A stretch of 64,000 nt of DNA from Neobacillus sp. PS3-34. GTDB lineage: Bacteria; Bacillota; Bacilli; Bacillales; Cytobacillaceae. Where the stretch lies: assembly GCF_030915465.1 (NCBI RefSeq), contig NZ_CP133267.1, positions 4,391,001 through 4,455,000 on the forward strand, in the 5' to 3' direction. This document shows, piece by piece, positions 9,570-19,251 of the stretch. Made by a program: the position numbers and the translations under genes. Numbering within the stretch: position 1 is the first letter of the stretch; each line of letters begins with the position of its first letter. The notes beneath the pieces are model-generated. The model worked only from the letters and a program-made list of their open reading frames with translations. It had not been told where the DNA came from and ran no database searches.

Positions 9570-9589
9570 GGGCGGATATAGTTCCGCCC
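9570..9589 (+). other. Intra-operon stem-loop
   Basis: GGGCGGA / TCCGCCC stem with a 6-nt loop between the binding-protein and permease genes, with no clean T run after it. Such hairpins downstream of binding-protein genes usually stabilise the upstream transcript or partly terminate, giving more binding protein than permease. Confidence 0.55.
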
Positions 9590-9649
9590 CTTCATTATGG
9601 AAACTAGATCAGGTATTTAACACCCAATCCAAATGAGAGGATGATCTAC

Positions 9650-10681
9650 TTGTTTACTTCCATTTTTGGATCCTTTGAATCTGGAATCATCTATGCGATT
9701 ATGGCCCTTGGCGTCTATTTATCCTTTCGAATATTGGATTTCCCCGATTTAACTGTCGATGGAAGTTTTGTAACTGGAGCCGCAATTTCATCCATTTTAA
9801 TCGTGAATGGAACTAATCCATATCTGGCCACCATTATTGCACTGATAGCAGGGTTTCTTGCTGGCTGCCTTACAGGTCTCATTCATACGATTGGAAAAAT
9901 TAACGCTCTGCTTTCCGGAATTTTAATGATGATTGCCCTTTATTCCATTAACCTGAGAATAATGGGAAGATCTAATATTCCATTATTAAATACCGATACT
10001 GCCTTTACGGGTGTAAGCAGTTTTTTCGAAAAAACTGGTGTCGATTCCTTTTTCAATAATATCCTTACATACATTGGCCTTGGCGACAGCTTGCCTGAGA
10101 CGTGGGGCATACTTATCTTCATGTTTGCTGTTACATTTCTCATTAAATGGTTCACCGATTGGTTCCTAAAGACCGAAATAGGCCTTGCGGTCAGGGCTAC
10201 AGGTGATAATAAAAGAATGATCAGAAGCCTATCTGCGAATACAAATCTGCTCATCATCCTTGGCCTCGGCATATCCAACAGTATGGTCGCCTTTTCGGGT
10301 GCACTGATTGCACAGCAGGGGGGATTTGCCGATGTTGGAATGGGAATTGGCATGATCGTCATCGGGCTTGCTTCCGTTATTATCGGTGAAGCTTTATTCG
10401 GAACGAAGTCGATTGCCCGTGCAACACTTGCAGTCATTGGAGGATCGGTTATTTACAGGATTGTTGTCACACTTGCACTCCGTATCGAATTTTTAAATCC
10501 AGGCGATATGAAAATGATAACGGCTGGTATAGTCCTCGTTGCCCTCATAGCACCTAAATTAATTGAAAGCACAAGGGAAAAGAAACGAAAATCACGCAGA
10601 AAAGCAGAAAAAATGTCAAACCTCCATGTACCATCTGATCGAAAGGGTGAGAATCATGCTGCAATTAAATCAAATTCATAA
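9650..10681 (+). CDS. ABC importer permease
   Basis: An integral membrane protein of about 343 residues with roughly eight hydrophobic segments and the motif LDFPDLTVDGSFVTGAA near residue 35, typical of permeases paired with ABC_sub_bind proteins. I prefer TTG 9650 as start because GAGAGG (9635-9640) is 9 nt upstream; ATG 9641 would have the ribosome site touching it. The C-terminus is very basic (TREKKRKSRRKAEK) and overlaps the start of the ATPase gene, which argues for coupled translation. Confidence 0.82.
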   Translation: MFTSIFGSFESGIIYAIMALGVYLSFRILDFPDLTVDGSFVTGAAISSILIVNGTNPYLATIIALIAGFLAGCLTGLIHTIGKINALLSGILMMIALYSINLRIMGRSNIPLLNTDTAFTGVSSFFEKTGVDSFFNNILTYIGLGDSLPETWGILIFMFAVTFLIKWFTDWFLKTEIGLAVRATGDNKRMIRSLSANTNLLIILGLGISNSMVAFSGALIAQQGGFADVGMGIGMIVIGLASVIIGEALFGTKSIARATLAVIGGSVIYRIVVTLALRIEFLNPGDMKMITAGIVLVALIAPKLIESTREKKRKSRRKAEKMSNLHVPSDRKGENHAAIKSNS

Positions 10682-11450
10682 AATCTTTAATGAAGGTACG
10701 GCTGATGAAAAAATTGCCATCGATCATATTAATCTGACCTTAGAACCTGGAGATTTCGTTACTGTCATCGGGAGCAATGGAGCCGGTAAATCTACACTTA
10801 TGAATATAATTTCAGGTGTGCTTATTCCAGATATAGGTGAAATTCGTCTTGATAATAAAAATGTAACAAATATGTCTGAATACAATCGGTCAAAGCTTAT
10901 CGGAAGAGTCTTTCAGGATCCTATGGCTGGAACAGCTCCAAGTATGACCATTGAAGAAAACCTAGCGATGGCGTACTAACGAAATAAAACTCGCACACTC
11001 CGGAGAGGCGTGACGAAAAAAAGAAGGGATTTTTTCCGTGAAGTTTTGGAATCGCTGCACCTGGGATTGGAAAGTCGACTTAGTGCTAAGGTGGGGTTAT
11101 TATCTGGTGGGGAACGCCAGGCACTATCCTTATTAATGGCTACCTTCACCGAGCCATCGATTTTGCTTCTGGACGAACATACTGCCGCGCTTGATCCATC
11201 GAGGGCAGAATTGATTACGAATCTCACGAAGGAAATCGTTGAACGGTATCAGCTTACCACCATGATGGTCACCCATAATATGCAGCAGGCCATTGATCTT
11301 GGCAATCGGCTTGTCATGATGGATAAGGGGCAAATCATCTTTGAAGTAAACGAAGAAGAGAAGAAAAAACTTACAATTGAAGCTCTTTTAAAAGAGTTTC
11401 AACGGATTCGCGGTGTACAGATGGCTAATGATCGTGCCCTGCTCTCCTAA
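10656..11450 (+). CDS. ABC importer ATPase; interrupted by an in-frame ochre codon
   Basis: ATG 10656 behind AAAGGGTGAG, overlapping the permease end. Walker A GSNGAGKST, the Q-loop VFQDPMAGTAPSMTIEENLAMAY, signature LSGGERQALSLLMA, Walker B ILLLDEHTAALD and the switch His in MMVTHNMQQA are all present. TAA at 10977-10979 follows ENLAMAY in the same frame, and the protein resumes immediately with RNKTRTLRRGV, so this is a substitution (AAA to TAA is enough), unlike the indels elsewhere. The full protein would be 264 residues. As written, only 107 residues would be made unless translation restarts. It could be a base-call error or a real nonsense allele. Confidence 0.8.
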
Positions 11451-11472
11451 ACTCGTAATCTAAAAGGAGAAA

Positions 11473-11862
11473 ATGATGAAACCTGGAATGAAGATTGGCC
11501 AAATTGCTACAATAGAAGTGGAAGTTACTCCGGATATGTTTGCCAGCTTTGGAGGGACGCTTGTTCATCCCGCATATTCAACTGCTTCGATGGTTCAGCA
11601 TATGGAGTGGGCTTCAAGGATGGTTCTTTTACCTTTTTTAGAAGAGGATGAAGAGGGCATGGGTGCGGCTGTAACCATTAAGCATATTGCCCCCTCGACA
11701 GCGGGGGCAAGCATTAAGGTAACCGCAACTCTTTCAGATATTTCAGGAAATCTAATTTTCACTCAAGTTGAAGCTAGTAATGAAAAGGGCTTGATAGGAG
11801 TTGGTAAAATTAAACAAGTTGTTTTGCCAAAAAAGAAGATTCATCATCTTTTAAACTCTTAA
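11473..11862 (+). CDS. Hot-dog fold acyl-CoA thioesterase-like protein (FlK type)
   Basis: A 129-residue protein after an AAAAGGAG site. MKIGQIATIEVEVTPDMFASF, the segment VHPAYSTASMVQHMEWASRM and MGAAVTIKHIAPSTAGA correspond to fluoroacetyl-CoA-thioesterase-like hot-dog proteins, with the Thr/Glu/His catalytic positions plausibly T in AYSTAS, E in MEWA and H in IKHIAP. It may relieve CoA trapping by hydrolysing phenylacetyl-CoA or similar esters, as PaaI does, but this is inference from its position. It lies 23 nt after the ABC ATPase. Confidence 0.65.
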   Translation: MMKPGMKIGQIATIEVEVTPDMFASFGGTLVHPAYSTASMVQHMEWASRMVLLPFLEEDEEGMGAAVTIKHIAPSTAGASIKVTATLSDISGNLIFTQVEASNEKGLIGVGKIKQVVLPKKKIHHLLNS

Positions 11863-12018
11863 AAATAATTGTTACCCAGAAACAGCCTGCCTTAGGTTTG
11901 TTTCTTTCGTATTTTAAGACTAATAATTCACTTTAAAGCGATAAAGAAATGTGAGACGCATTGGGAAATCGATTGAGTTAAGAAGTTTTTAAATAGAAGC
12001 TGTATGGGAGGCTTATAA

Positions 12019-13164
12019 ATGAAAGCGTTATCAACAATTGAAGGGGAGAAAATCAGCATGGATATTTTTCAAAAAATCAATGAGCATGAACAGGTAGTTT
12101 TTTGTAATGATGAATCTACCGGGCTTAAGGCGATTATCGCCATTCATAGTACTAAGCTCGGTCCTGCACTTGGCGGCTGCAGGATGCTGCCGTATAAAAC
12201 AGTCGATGATGCTCTCGAGGATGTTTTAAGGCTGTCGAGAGGAATGAGTTATAAATGCGCTGCTTCAGATGTGGATTTTGGAGGCGGTAAGGCTGTCATC
12301 ATCGGAGATCCAGTTAAAGATAAAAGCCCAGAATTATTCCGTGCCTTCGGACAATTTGTTGACTCACTGAATGGACGTTTCTATACAGGAACGGACATGG
12401 GAACAAGCCCCGATGATTTTGTTCATGCCTTAAAAGAAACAAATTGCATCGTTGGAGTAGACGAAGCATATGGTGGAAGCGGCGATTCATCCATTCCAAC
12501 TGCGCTGGGTGTCATCTATGGAATTCAGGCTACTAACCAAGCTCTCTGGGGGTCTGATCAGTTGGATGGAAGAAGCTATTCGATCCAGGGGCTTGGCAAG
12601 GTTGGCTATAAAGTAGCCGAACAACTGCTCGAAGCGGGTGCTGATCTTTATGTTACCGACATAAATCCTCAAGCCATCGAACATCTGTCAGAAAAGGCAA
12701 AGAAAATGGGTGCGGCCATTAAAGCAGTAAGAAGTGATGAGATCTATACAGTCCCTGCTGATGTATTTGTTCCATGCGCACTTGGAGGCATATTAAACGA
12801 TCAAACGATAGAGGCCTTGCAGGTATCATCCGTTGCTGGCTCTGCAAATAATCAGCTGCTGGAAATGCGGCATGGGCAGATGCTGCAAGCGAAGGGCATT
12901 CTATACGCACCAGATTATATCGTCAACGCCGGTGGACTGATTCAGGTTGCAGATGAACTGTATTCTCCTAACAAGGATCGTGTTCTGCGAAAAACAAAAG
13001 CCATCTACGACACACTTTTAAGTGTTTATCATTATGCAGATGAACAAGGGATAACAACTGGCGAAGCCGCAAATTATTTTTGCGAGAAACGAATGGAAGC
13101 CAGATCCAGAAGAAATAGCTTCTTCACGCATGATAAACGTCCAAAATGGGCGGTAAGAAATTAA
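12019..13164 (+). CDS. pdh: Phenylalanine dehydrogenase (NAD)
   Basis: Reversible oxidative deamination of L-phenylalanine to phenylpyruvate. The 381-residue protein matches Lysinibacillus/Bacillus phenylalanine dehydrogenase much better than leucine dehydrogenase: [17 protein letters not shown], the catalytic lysines in GGCRM-MLPYK context and [27 protein letters not shown], the NAD loop QGLGKVGYK, and the C-terminal signature RRNSFF...DKRPKW. ATG 12019 is chosen for its GGGAGG site and because the N-terminal extension before MDIFQKI matches known enzymes; ATG 12058 is an alternative with its own AAGGGGAG site. It precedes a 2-oxoacid dehydrogenase operon, which could consume the phenylpyruvate. 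Confidence 0.85.
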   Translation: MKALSTIEGEKISMDIFQKINEHEQVVFCNDESTGLKAIIAIHSTKLGPALGGCRMLPYKTVDDALEDVLRLSRGMSYKCAASDVDFGGGKAVIIGDPVKDKSPELFRAFGQFVDSLNGRFYTGTDMGTSPDDFVHALKETNCIVGVDEAYGGSGDSSIPTALGVIYGIQATNQALWGSDQLDGRSYSIQGLGKVGYKVAEQLLEAGADLYVTDINPQAIEHLSEKAKKMGAAIKAVRSDEIYTVPADVFVPCALGGILNDQTIEALQVSSVAGSANNQLLEMRHGQMLQAKGILYAPDYIVNAGGLIQVADELYSPNKDRVLRKTKAIYDTLLSVYHYADEQGITTGEAANYFCEKRMEARSRRNSFFTHDKRPKWAVRN

Positions 13165-13192
13165 TGCAGCCAAATTGGAAAGGGTGAGAGTC

Positions 13193-14262
13193 ATGGAAAA
13201 TCTTTTTCCGATTATACAGATCATCGATGAAAACGGAAATTTTTCTGATATCAATTACCGGGAGCAGATAACGGAAGACCTTATAAAAAGGTTTTATAAG
13301 CAAATGGTCCGCATGCGCATGTTTGATCGGAAAGCGGTAAGCCTGCAGAGGCAAGGGCGGATCGGTACTTATGCACCTTTTGAAGGGCAGGAGGCATCTC
13401 AGGCGGGAAGCGCGCTTGCCTTGAAGGAGGGTGACTGGCTGTTTCCTACTTATAGGGACCACGGAGCTGCCATGGCGTTCGGCCATTCTTTAAAACAAAT
13501 ATTGTTGTTTTGGAATGGTCGGAATGAAGGTTGCATTCCACCTGAAGGAAAGAAAATTTTTCCGCCGGGTATTCCCATTGCAACCCAAATTCCCCATGCT
13601 GCAGGAGCAGCGTATGCCGAAAAGCTTAAAGGAACAAGCAATGCAGCGATTGCCTATTTTGGGGATGGGGCTACCTCTGAAGGCGATTTCCATGAGGGAT
13701 TGAATTTTGCCAGCGTGGTCAAGGCTCCAGTAGTCTTTTTTAACCAAAATAACCAATTTGCCATTTCTGTTCCAATCCAAAAACAAATGAACTCCAGGAC
13801 AATTGCACAAAAATCACTCGCTTATGATATGCATGGGGTGCGGGTAGATGGGAACGATGCTTTTATTGTTTATTTTGAAACCCTAAAAGCACTTGAACGA
13901 GCGAGAAATGGCGAAGGCCGACCTTGATAGAGGCGGTTACATGGAGGTATGGCGCACATACGACGGCGGATGATCCATCCAAATACCGTGATCAGGCCGA
14001 AAGCCGGAAGCTCCGTGAAAGCACAGATCCTCTGTTAAGGATAGAGCGTTTAATGAAGAACGAAGGTTTATATGAGGAAGCCTGGGCAAAGAGTGTTGAG
14101 GAAGAGGCAGGGAGAGAAATTGATCAGGCCATATTGGAAATGGAGCAATTCCCGCCGGCTGATCCAGCTGATATATTTGATCATGTTTTCGCCGAACTGG
14201 TCTTGCCACTTAAACAGCAAAAAGAAGAATATCTTACATTGATTGGCGGTGAACTAGGATGA
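13193..14262 (+). CDS. 2-oxoacid dehydrogenase E1 alpha subunit; frame broken by one missing base
   Basis: Thiamine-diphosphate-dependent decarboxylase alpha subunit. ATG 13193 has an AAAGGGTGAG site. Substrate-channel segments GTYAPFEGQEASQAGS and LFPTYRDHGAAMAFGH lead to the ThDP motif YFGDGATSEGDFHEGLNFAS ending in NQNNQFAISVP. At 13916-13919 one C is missing from GGCCC: correction gives GEGPTLIEAVTWRYGAHTTADDP, the conserved phosphorylation-loop-like region, and a 356-residue protein. It overlaps E1 beta by 4 nt. Sequence style fits branched-chain or PdhA-like E1 alpha; the natural 2-oxoacid is not determined, and phenylpyruvate is suggested by the neighbouring genes. Confidence 0.83.
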
Positions 14263-15254
14263 GTACTGCGATTAAAACCAATACACTGACCTTTGTTCAG
14301 GCTATAAATGATGCCCTTGGCTTCATGCTGGAGGAAAACCCGAATGTCATTTTAATGGGAGAAGACATCGGAAAAAATGGCGGAGTTTTCCGTGCTACTG
14401 ATGGCTTGCAATCAAGGTATGGGGAAACCCGTGTCATGGATACTCCTTTAAGCGAAGCAGGATTTATTGGAGCAGCAATTGGAATGGCTGTTAACGGATT
14501 TATTCCCGTAACAGAAATTCAGTTTCTTGGATTCATTTACCCAGCATACGAACAAATCATGACGCATGCATCAAGACTCCGGATGAGGACAATGGGACAT
14601 TTTACAGTTCCAATGGTCATTCGTGCGCCTTATGGGGCTGGTGTCAGGGCACCAGAAATCCATTGCGACAGTACGGAAGCTATTTTTACACATATGCCGG
14701 GAATTAAGGTAGTATGTCCATCTTCTCCTGCAGATGCAAAAGGTCTCTTAATTGCTGCGATCGAGGATCCGGATCCTGTTCTCTTTTTGGAGCCTATGAG
14801 ATTGTATCGTTCAGTGAAGGAAGAAGTTCCCGATGGAATATATACGGTTGAGATAGGAAAAGGCAAAAAATTGCTGGAGGGTGATGATGTTACCGTTATT
14901 ACCTGGGGAGCGATGGTTCCGATTGCAATGAAAGCGGCAGAGGAAATGAAAACAAGAGGAACGAGCTGTGAGGTCATCGATTTGCGAACTCTATACCCAC
15001 TTGATCGCGACATGATCTCTGAATCGGTCCAGAAAACCGGAAGAACGGTAATCGTTCATGAAGCACATGCAACCGGAGGTGTCGGGAATGATGTAATCGC
15101 CATTATCAATGATACTTCATTCCTTTATCAAAAAGCTCCGGTAGAGAGAGTGGCTGGCTTTGATGCTCCCGTTCCTTATTTCGGGTTTGAGGACCACTAT
15201 TTGCCGACTGCCAAGCGGGTAATCCATGCAATTGAAAAAGTGATTCGTTTTTAA
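14259..15254 (+). CDS. 2-oxoacid dehydrogenase E1 beta subunit
   Basis: An intact 331-residue beta subunit beginning at ATG 14259, overlapping the E1 alpha stop (ATGA). It has MGEDIGKNGGVFRATDGL, TPLSEAGFIGAAIGMAVNG, EIQFLGFIYPAYEQIM and the C-terminal HEAHATGGVGNDVIAII, all standard for the ThDP-binding and subunit-interface parts of E1 beta in pyruvate, branched-chain and acetoin complexes. With E1 alpha it forms the heterotetrameric decarboxylase that loads the lipoyl arm of E2. Confidence 0.88.
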   Translation: MSTAIKTNTLTFVQAINDALGFMLEENPNVILMGEDIGKNGGVFRATDGLQSRYGETRVMDTPLSEAGFIGAAIGMAVNGFIPVTEIQFLGFIYPAYEQIMTHASRLRMRTMGHFTVPMVIRAPYGAGVRAPEIHCDSTEAIFTHMPGIKVVCPSSPADAKGLLIAAIEDPDPVLFLEPMRLYRSVKEEVPDGIYTVEIGKGKKLLEGDDVTVITWGAMVPIAMKAAEEMKTRGTSCEVIDLRTLYPLDRDMISESVQKTGRTVIVHEAHATGGVGNDVIAIINDTSFLYQKAPVERVAGFDAPVPYFGFEDHYLPTAKRVIHAIEKVIRF

Positions 15255-15267
15255 GGAGGTGTCACTC

Positions 15268-16520
15268 ATGGAAGTTAAACTTCATGATATCGGCGAAGGA
15301 ATGACAGAGGCAGAGATTAACTGTTTTTTGGTTAAACCTGGGGATATCGTAAATGCAGATGAGCCTCTAGTTGAGGTTCAAACGGACAAAATGGTTGCTG
15401 AAATTCCTTCTCCAGCAGCAGGGAAAATTATCGAATTCAAGGTAGAATCCGGCCAGACTGTCTCTGTTGGATCAACCCTTTTGATCATGGAAGCATTATC
15501 AAATCCAAAAAATGAACAGTCTGATACTTTACCAAAAACAATAAAGAATATTTCAAAAACCCTGCAGATTGAGAATCGGCGAAGTAAATCCATGACATCT
15601 GGAACATCGACACGTATTCTTGCGTCACCTTATACTAGGAAAATTGCAAGAGATAACTCGGTCAATATTGAATGGGTTAACGGGACCGGACCCTCTGGAA
15701 GAATAACCGATGAAGATGTCTACAGGTTTATTCAAATGCAAGGAGAAGAAATGCCTAAGGAGAAGCTTTTTGCATCCCGCTCAAGAGAAGAAGAAGTAAC
15801 TATTGCTAAGGAGAAATGCCCATCTGCAGGGAAAACGATACCCTTCCGAGGAAGAAGAAAGCAAATTGCCAAAAAGATGCACCAATCTGTTTATACGATT
15901 CCGCATTGTACTCACTTTGAAGAGTTGGACGTAACAGAGCTAATTCGTTTCAGGGAAGAATTAAAAAGTGAAAAGGAAAATATATCAGCTACAGCATTTT
16001 TTATAAAGGCATTGTCCGTATGCCTAAAGAAATTTCCTATTTTTAATGCCCAGCTTGATGAAGAAAATGAAGTAATTCGTTTATTGCCGGATCATCATAT
16101 CGGGCTTGCTATAGATACAGACGATGGCTTGATTGTCCCGGTTTTAAAAAATATCCAGGCCAAAACATTAAGGGAAATCCACAAGGAAATGAAGGTTCTT
16201 ACACAAAAGGCTTTGGAAAACAAATTAGAATTAGCGGATATTTCAGGGGGAACATTTACAATCAGCAACGTTGGCGGTCTGGGGGAAGCATTGGGGCTAC
16301 TCCGATTATCCAGCATCCTCAAGTGGCTTTGGTTTCTTTCCATAAAACAAAGAAAATGCCAGTCGTTACGGACGATGACCAAATCGTAATCAGATCCATT
16401 ATGAATCTATCGATGTCATTTGATCACCGTGTTGTGGATGGCGCTACAGCTGTAAAATTCACAAACCTTTTCTCTGATTATATTAAAAATCCGAAAAAGC
16501 TTTTATTGGAGTTGATTTAA
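15268..16520 (+). CDS. 2-oxoacid dehydrogenase E2 (lipoamide acyltransferase); frame broken by one missing base
   Basis: ATG 15268 is chosen because AAGGAGG (15252-15258) is 9 nt upstream. Domain order: one lipoyl domain (VQTDKMVAEIPSPAAGKI, lipoylated Lys about residue 43), a linker, an E3-binding domain (ILASPYTRKIARDNSVN to GPSGRITDEDV, about 110-150), then the catalytic core from about 185 with FRGRRKQIAKKM and the active-site SFDHRVVDGATA. At 16281-16285 one base is missing from a G run (expected GGLGGSIGATPIIQHPQVAL); the rest continues in the next frame to 16520. Corrected length 417 residues. The catalytic His/Asp pair is intact. Confidence 0.83.
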
Positions 16521-17960
16521 ATGGTAGTCGGAGAAATGGCTCATGAAAGAGAGCTCGTCATTATCGGGGGAGGACCTGGCGGCTACCATGCAGCTATCCG
16601 GGCTGCACAGCTTGGGAAGATGGTTACTTTAATTGAAAAAGACCAGCTTGGCGGAATATGCCTGAACAAAGGGTGCATCCCATCAAAGCTCTTAACGAGC
16701 AGGGCGAAGAAGTGGCGGGACTTATTGAGTGCCGATGAAATGGGCTTTGATATTAGCTCTATCTCTTTAAATGCTGAAAAGCATACCTCTTATAAAAATA
16801 AAATAATCAATCAGCTAAAACAGGGAATTGAAGCTTTATGCAAAGCGAATAAGGTAGAAATTATAAAAGGAAATGCCTTTTTCATGTCTGAGAATCGGAT
16901 TGGGGTAGAACAGGCGGATAGCTTTGAGATCTATCAGTTCGAAAATGCCATTATTGCGACAGGATCAACTCCTGTAAATTGGCCAGGTATTTCTTTTGAC
17001 GGAAAAAAAATATTGGATTCCTGGACTATATCTTCACTGAAAGAGATTCCACAACATCTAGCCATTTACGGCAGCGATACAAATGCTCTTGAAATGGCTA
17101 TGGCATTCAGGGCTTTAGGTGCGGAAATCACCCTGTTATTAGAGCCAGGAAAAAATGATTTCGGCTTCGATTCATCTATTAACCGGGAATTAAAAAGAAT
17201 CTTTAAGAAAGAAAAGATTTCTATTATAAAAGAATGCGAGCTAATAGGGGCAAGTGAGGAGTCAAAAACAATATCCCTGGAATATACATTAAATGGAACA
17301 GAAAAAGTTCTTTCTTGCAGCCATTTATTCCTTTCAACTGGAGTAAATCCCAACATAAGTGAGCTAGGGATTGAACGGCTGGGAATGGAATTAACTGAGG
17401 AAGGCTTCATTTCAGTTGACCGCCAATGCCGTACTTCTTTAATGCATATTTTTGCTGTTGGAGATATTACTGCGGGACCACCTCTTGCGGTGAAGGCGAT
17501 AAGCCAGGGCAAGACAGCGGCTGAAGCAATCGCCGGCCTTAATACTGAAAGCGATTTACGTTATCTCCCAAAAGTTATCCATACCCTCCCGCCAATAGCG
17601 AGTGTTGGAATGACAGAGGAAGAAGCAGAAAAAGAGGGCTATGTTCTCCAAATTGGGCAATTTCCACTTGCAGCTAATGGATATACCAGCCTGTCAGGAA
17701 AACGGGATGGCTTTGTTAAAGTAATTTCCGATCAAAAAACGGAGGTAATCCTCGGTATCCATATTATTGGTGAGGGTGCAATCGAAATGATTTCTGCCGG
17801 TACCATTTCTTTAGAAATCGCCGCACGGGACGAGGATATGACGTTTCCTCTTTATCCTCATCCAAGCATAAATGAAGCACTACTGGAGGCTGTAGAGCAA
17901 TTAAAGGGCAGAGCTGTTCATGTTGCTCCGCTAAGAAAACAGGAAAAAGTGAAATTATAA
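16521..17960 (+). CDS. lpdA: Dihydrolipoamide dehydrogenase (E3)
   Basis: An intact 479-residue FAD disulfide oxidoreductase. FAD loop IIGGGPGGYHAAIRAAQLG, redox disulfide GGICLNKGCIPSK (C about 50 and 55), second FAD motif FAVGDITAGPPLA and the C-terminal His-Glu dyad YPHPSINEALLEA. ATG 16521 abuts the E2 stop, with GGAG 9-10 nt upstream. It is the last gene of the E1-E2-E3 operon and re-oxidises the lipoyl group to make NADH. A dedicated E3 copy suggests the complex is expressed independently of the housekeeping pyruvate complex. Confidence 0.87.
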   Translation: MVVGEMAHERELVIIGGGPGGYHAAIRAAQLGKMVTLIEKDQLGGICLNKGCIPSKLLTSRAKKWRDLLSADEMGFDISSISLNAEKHTSYKNKIINQLKQGIEALCKANKVEIIKGNAFFMSENRIGVEQADSFEIYQFENAIIATGSTPVNWPGISFDGKKILDSWTISSLKEIPQHLAIYGSDTNALEMAMAFRALGAEITLLLEPGKNDFGFDSSINRELKRIFKKEKISIIKECELIGASEESKTISLEYTLNGTEKVLSCSHLFLSTGVNPNISELGIERLGMELTEEGFISVDRQCRTSLMHIFAVGDITAGPPLAVKAISQGKTAAEAIAGLNTESDLRYLPKVIHTLPPIASVGMTEEEAEKEGYVLQIGQFPLAANGYTSLSGKRDGFVKVISDQKTEVILGIHIIGEGAIEMISAGTISLEIAARDEDMTFPLYPHPSINEALLEAVEQLKGRAVHVAPLRKQEKVKL

Positions 17961-18077
17961 GGCTCTTTAATACCTAAAAGCGTTATAGCTTTACTTTGAA
18001 CTCTTGAGAATAAGCACAGAATTCGTTTAATATTAATTCAGAATATTTATTATTATTAAAAAAATGGAGGGGTACAT

Positions 18078-19193
18078 ATGCAGGAAAAAGTAGTAAGTTC
18101 TGAAAATTCAACAGAGGATTTTTTTCCGGTAAGAGATGTTGATTATCTGGAAATATACACAGGGAATGCAAAGCAGGCAACCCACTTTTTTTGCACGGCT
18201 TACGGTTTTAAGCCGGTAGCGTACTCAGGTTTGGAAACCGGCAACAGGGAGTCTGTTTCATATGTTTTACAGCAACGTAAAATCCGCCTTGTCATCACAG
18301 GTTCCTTAAAAGAAGACAGCAGAATTTCAAGCTTTGTTAAAAAACATGGTGACGGCGTGAAGGACATCGCATTATTGGTGGACGATGTGGAAAAGGCTTT
18401 CGAGGCTGCAGTGGAACGTGGAGCAATTGCACACGTGGCGCCATTCGAGTTGAAGGATGAACATGGAATAGTTAAAAAAGCTGTGATTGGAACGTACGGT
18501 GATACAATTCATACCCTTGTAGAACGTAAAAACTATAAAGGTGTATTTATGCCAGGCTTTGAAGAATATTCAAACAGTTTGCCAATCGTAGATGCAGGCT
18601 TGATTGGCATCGACCATGTTGTTGGTAACGTAGAAAGCATGGAGGAATGGGTAGACTATTACGCAAATGTAATGGGCTTTAAAGAAATGAAACACTTTAC
18701 CGACGATGATATCAGCACTGAGTATTCGGCTTTAATGTCAAAGGTAATGCATAACGGTGGACGCATCAAATTCCCGATTAACGAACCTGCTGAAGGGAAG
18801 CGTAAATCGCAAATTCAGGAGTATTTGGAATTCTACAACGGCGCAGGCGTGCAGCACTTGGCCATTTTAACCGAGGATATTGTTTCAACCGTTACTACTT
18901 TAAAACAAAATGGAGTTGAGTTTTTATCCACTCCAGATTCATATTACGAAGCATTGAGCGAACGTGTCGGTAAAATTGACGAAGAGATTTCTAAACTGCA
19001 AGAACTAAACATCCTGGTTGACCGGGATGACGAAGGCTACCTCTTGCAAATTTTTACTAAACCGATTGTCGACCGTCCAACCTTGTTTATTGAAATTATC
19101 CAGCGCAAAGGGGCACGCGGATTCGGAGAAGGAAACTTCAAAGCGCTGTTTGAATCAATTGAACGAGAGCAAGCGAGACGCGGCAACCTATAA
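18078..19193 (+). CDS. hppD: 4-hydroxyphenylpyruvate dioxygenase
   Basis: A 371-residue protein with two VOC barrels. The metal ligands are recognisable as the His in GLIGIDHVVGNVESM (about 177), the His in GAGVQHLAILTEDIV (about 258) and the Glu in PTLFIEIIQRKGARGFGEGN (about 337). It converts 4-hydroxyphenylpyruvate to homogentisate with O2 and Fe(II). GGAGGGG ribosome site precedes ATG 18078. It opens the homogentisate block and is separated from the next gene by a strong hairpin. Confidence 0.93.
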   Translation: MQEKVVSSENSTEDFFPVRDVDYLEIYTGNAKQATHFFCTAYGFKPVAYSGLETGNRESVSYVLQQRKIRLVITGSLKEDSRISSFVKKHGDGVKDIALLVDDVEKAFEAAVERGAIAHVAPFELKDEHGIVKKAVIGTYGDTIHTLVERKNYKGVFMPGFEEYSNSLPIVDAGLIGIDHVVGNVESMEEWVDYYANVMGFKEMKHFTDDDISTEYSALMSKVMHNGGRIKFPINEPAEGKRKSQIQEYLEFYNGAGVQHLAILTEDIVSTVTTLKQNGVEFLSTPDSYYEALSERVGKIDEEISKLQELNILVDRDDEGYLLQIFTKPIVDRPTLFIEIIQRKGARGFGEGNFKALFESIEREQARRGNL

Positions 19194-19203
19194 GATTTTA
19201 AAG

Positions 19204-19233
19204 AAAAAGGGAGACCCATGTTCTCCCTTTTTT
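19204..19233 (+). terminator. Terminator between hppD and the aminotransferase gene
   Basis: Stem AAAAAGGGAGA / TCTCCCTTTTT with a short loop, ending in six T residues. The next gene has its own ribosome site 10 nt later, so some read-through is probably used. Confidence 0.85.
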
Positions 19234-19251
19234 CTGGATAGGAGATCTGTC

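Noticed and set aside
12019..13164. Leucine dehydrogenase
   Set aside because: The [11 protein letters not shown] region, the SANNQL loop and the RNSFF...RPKW C-terminus match phenylalanine dehydrogenase, and aromatic catabolic neighbours agree.
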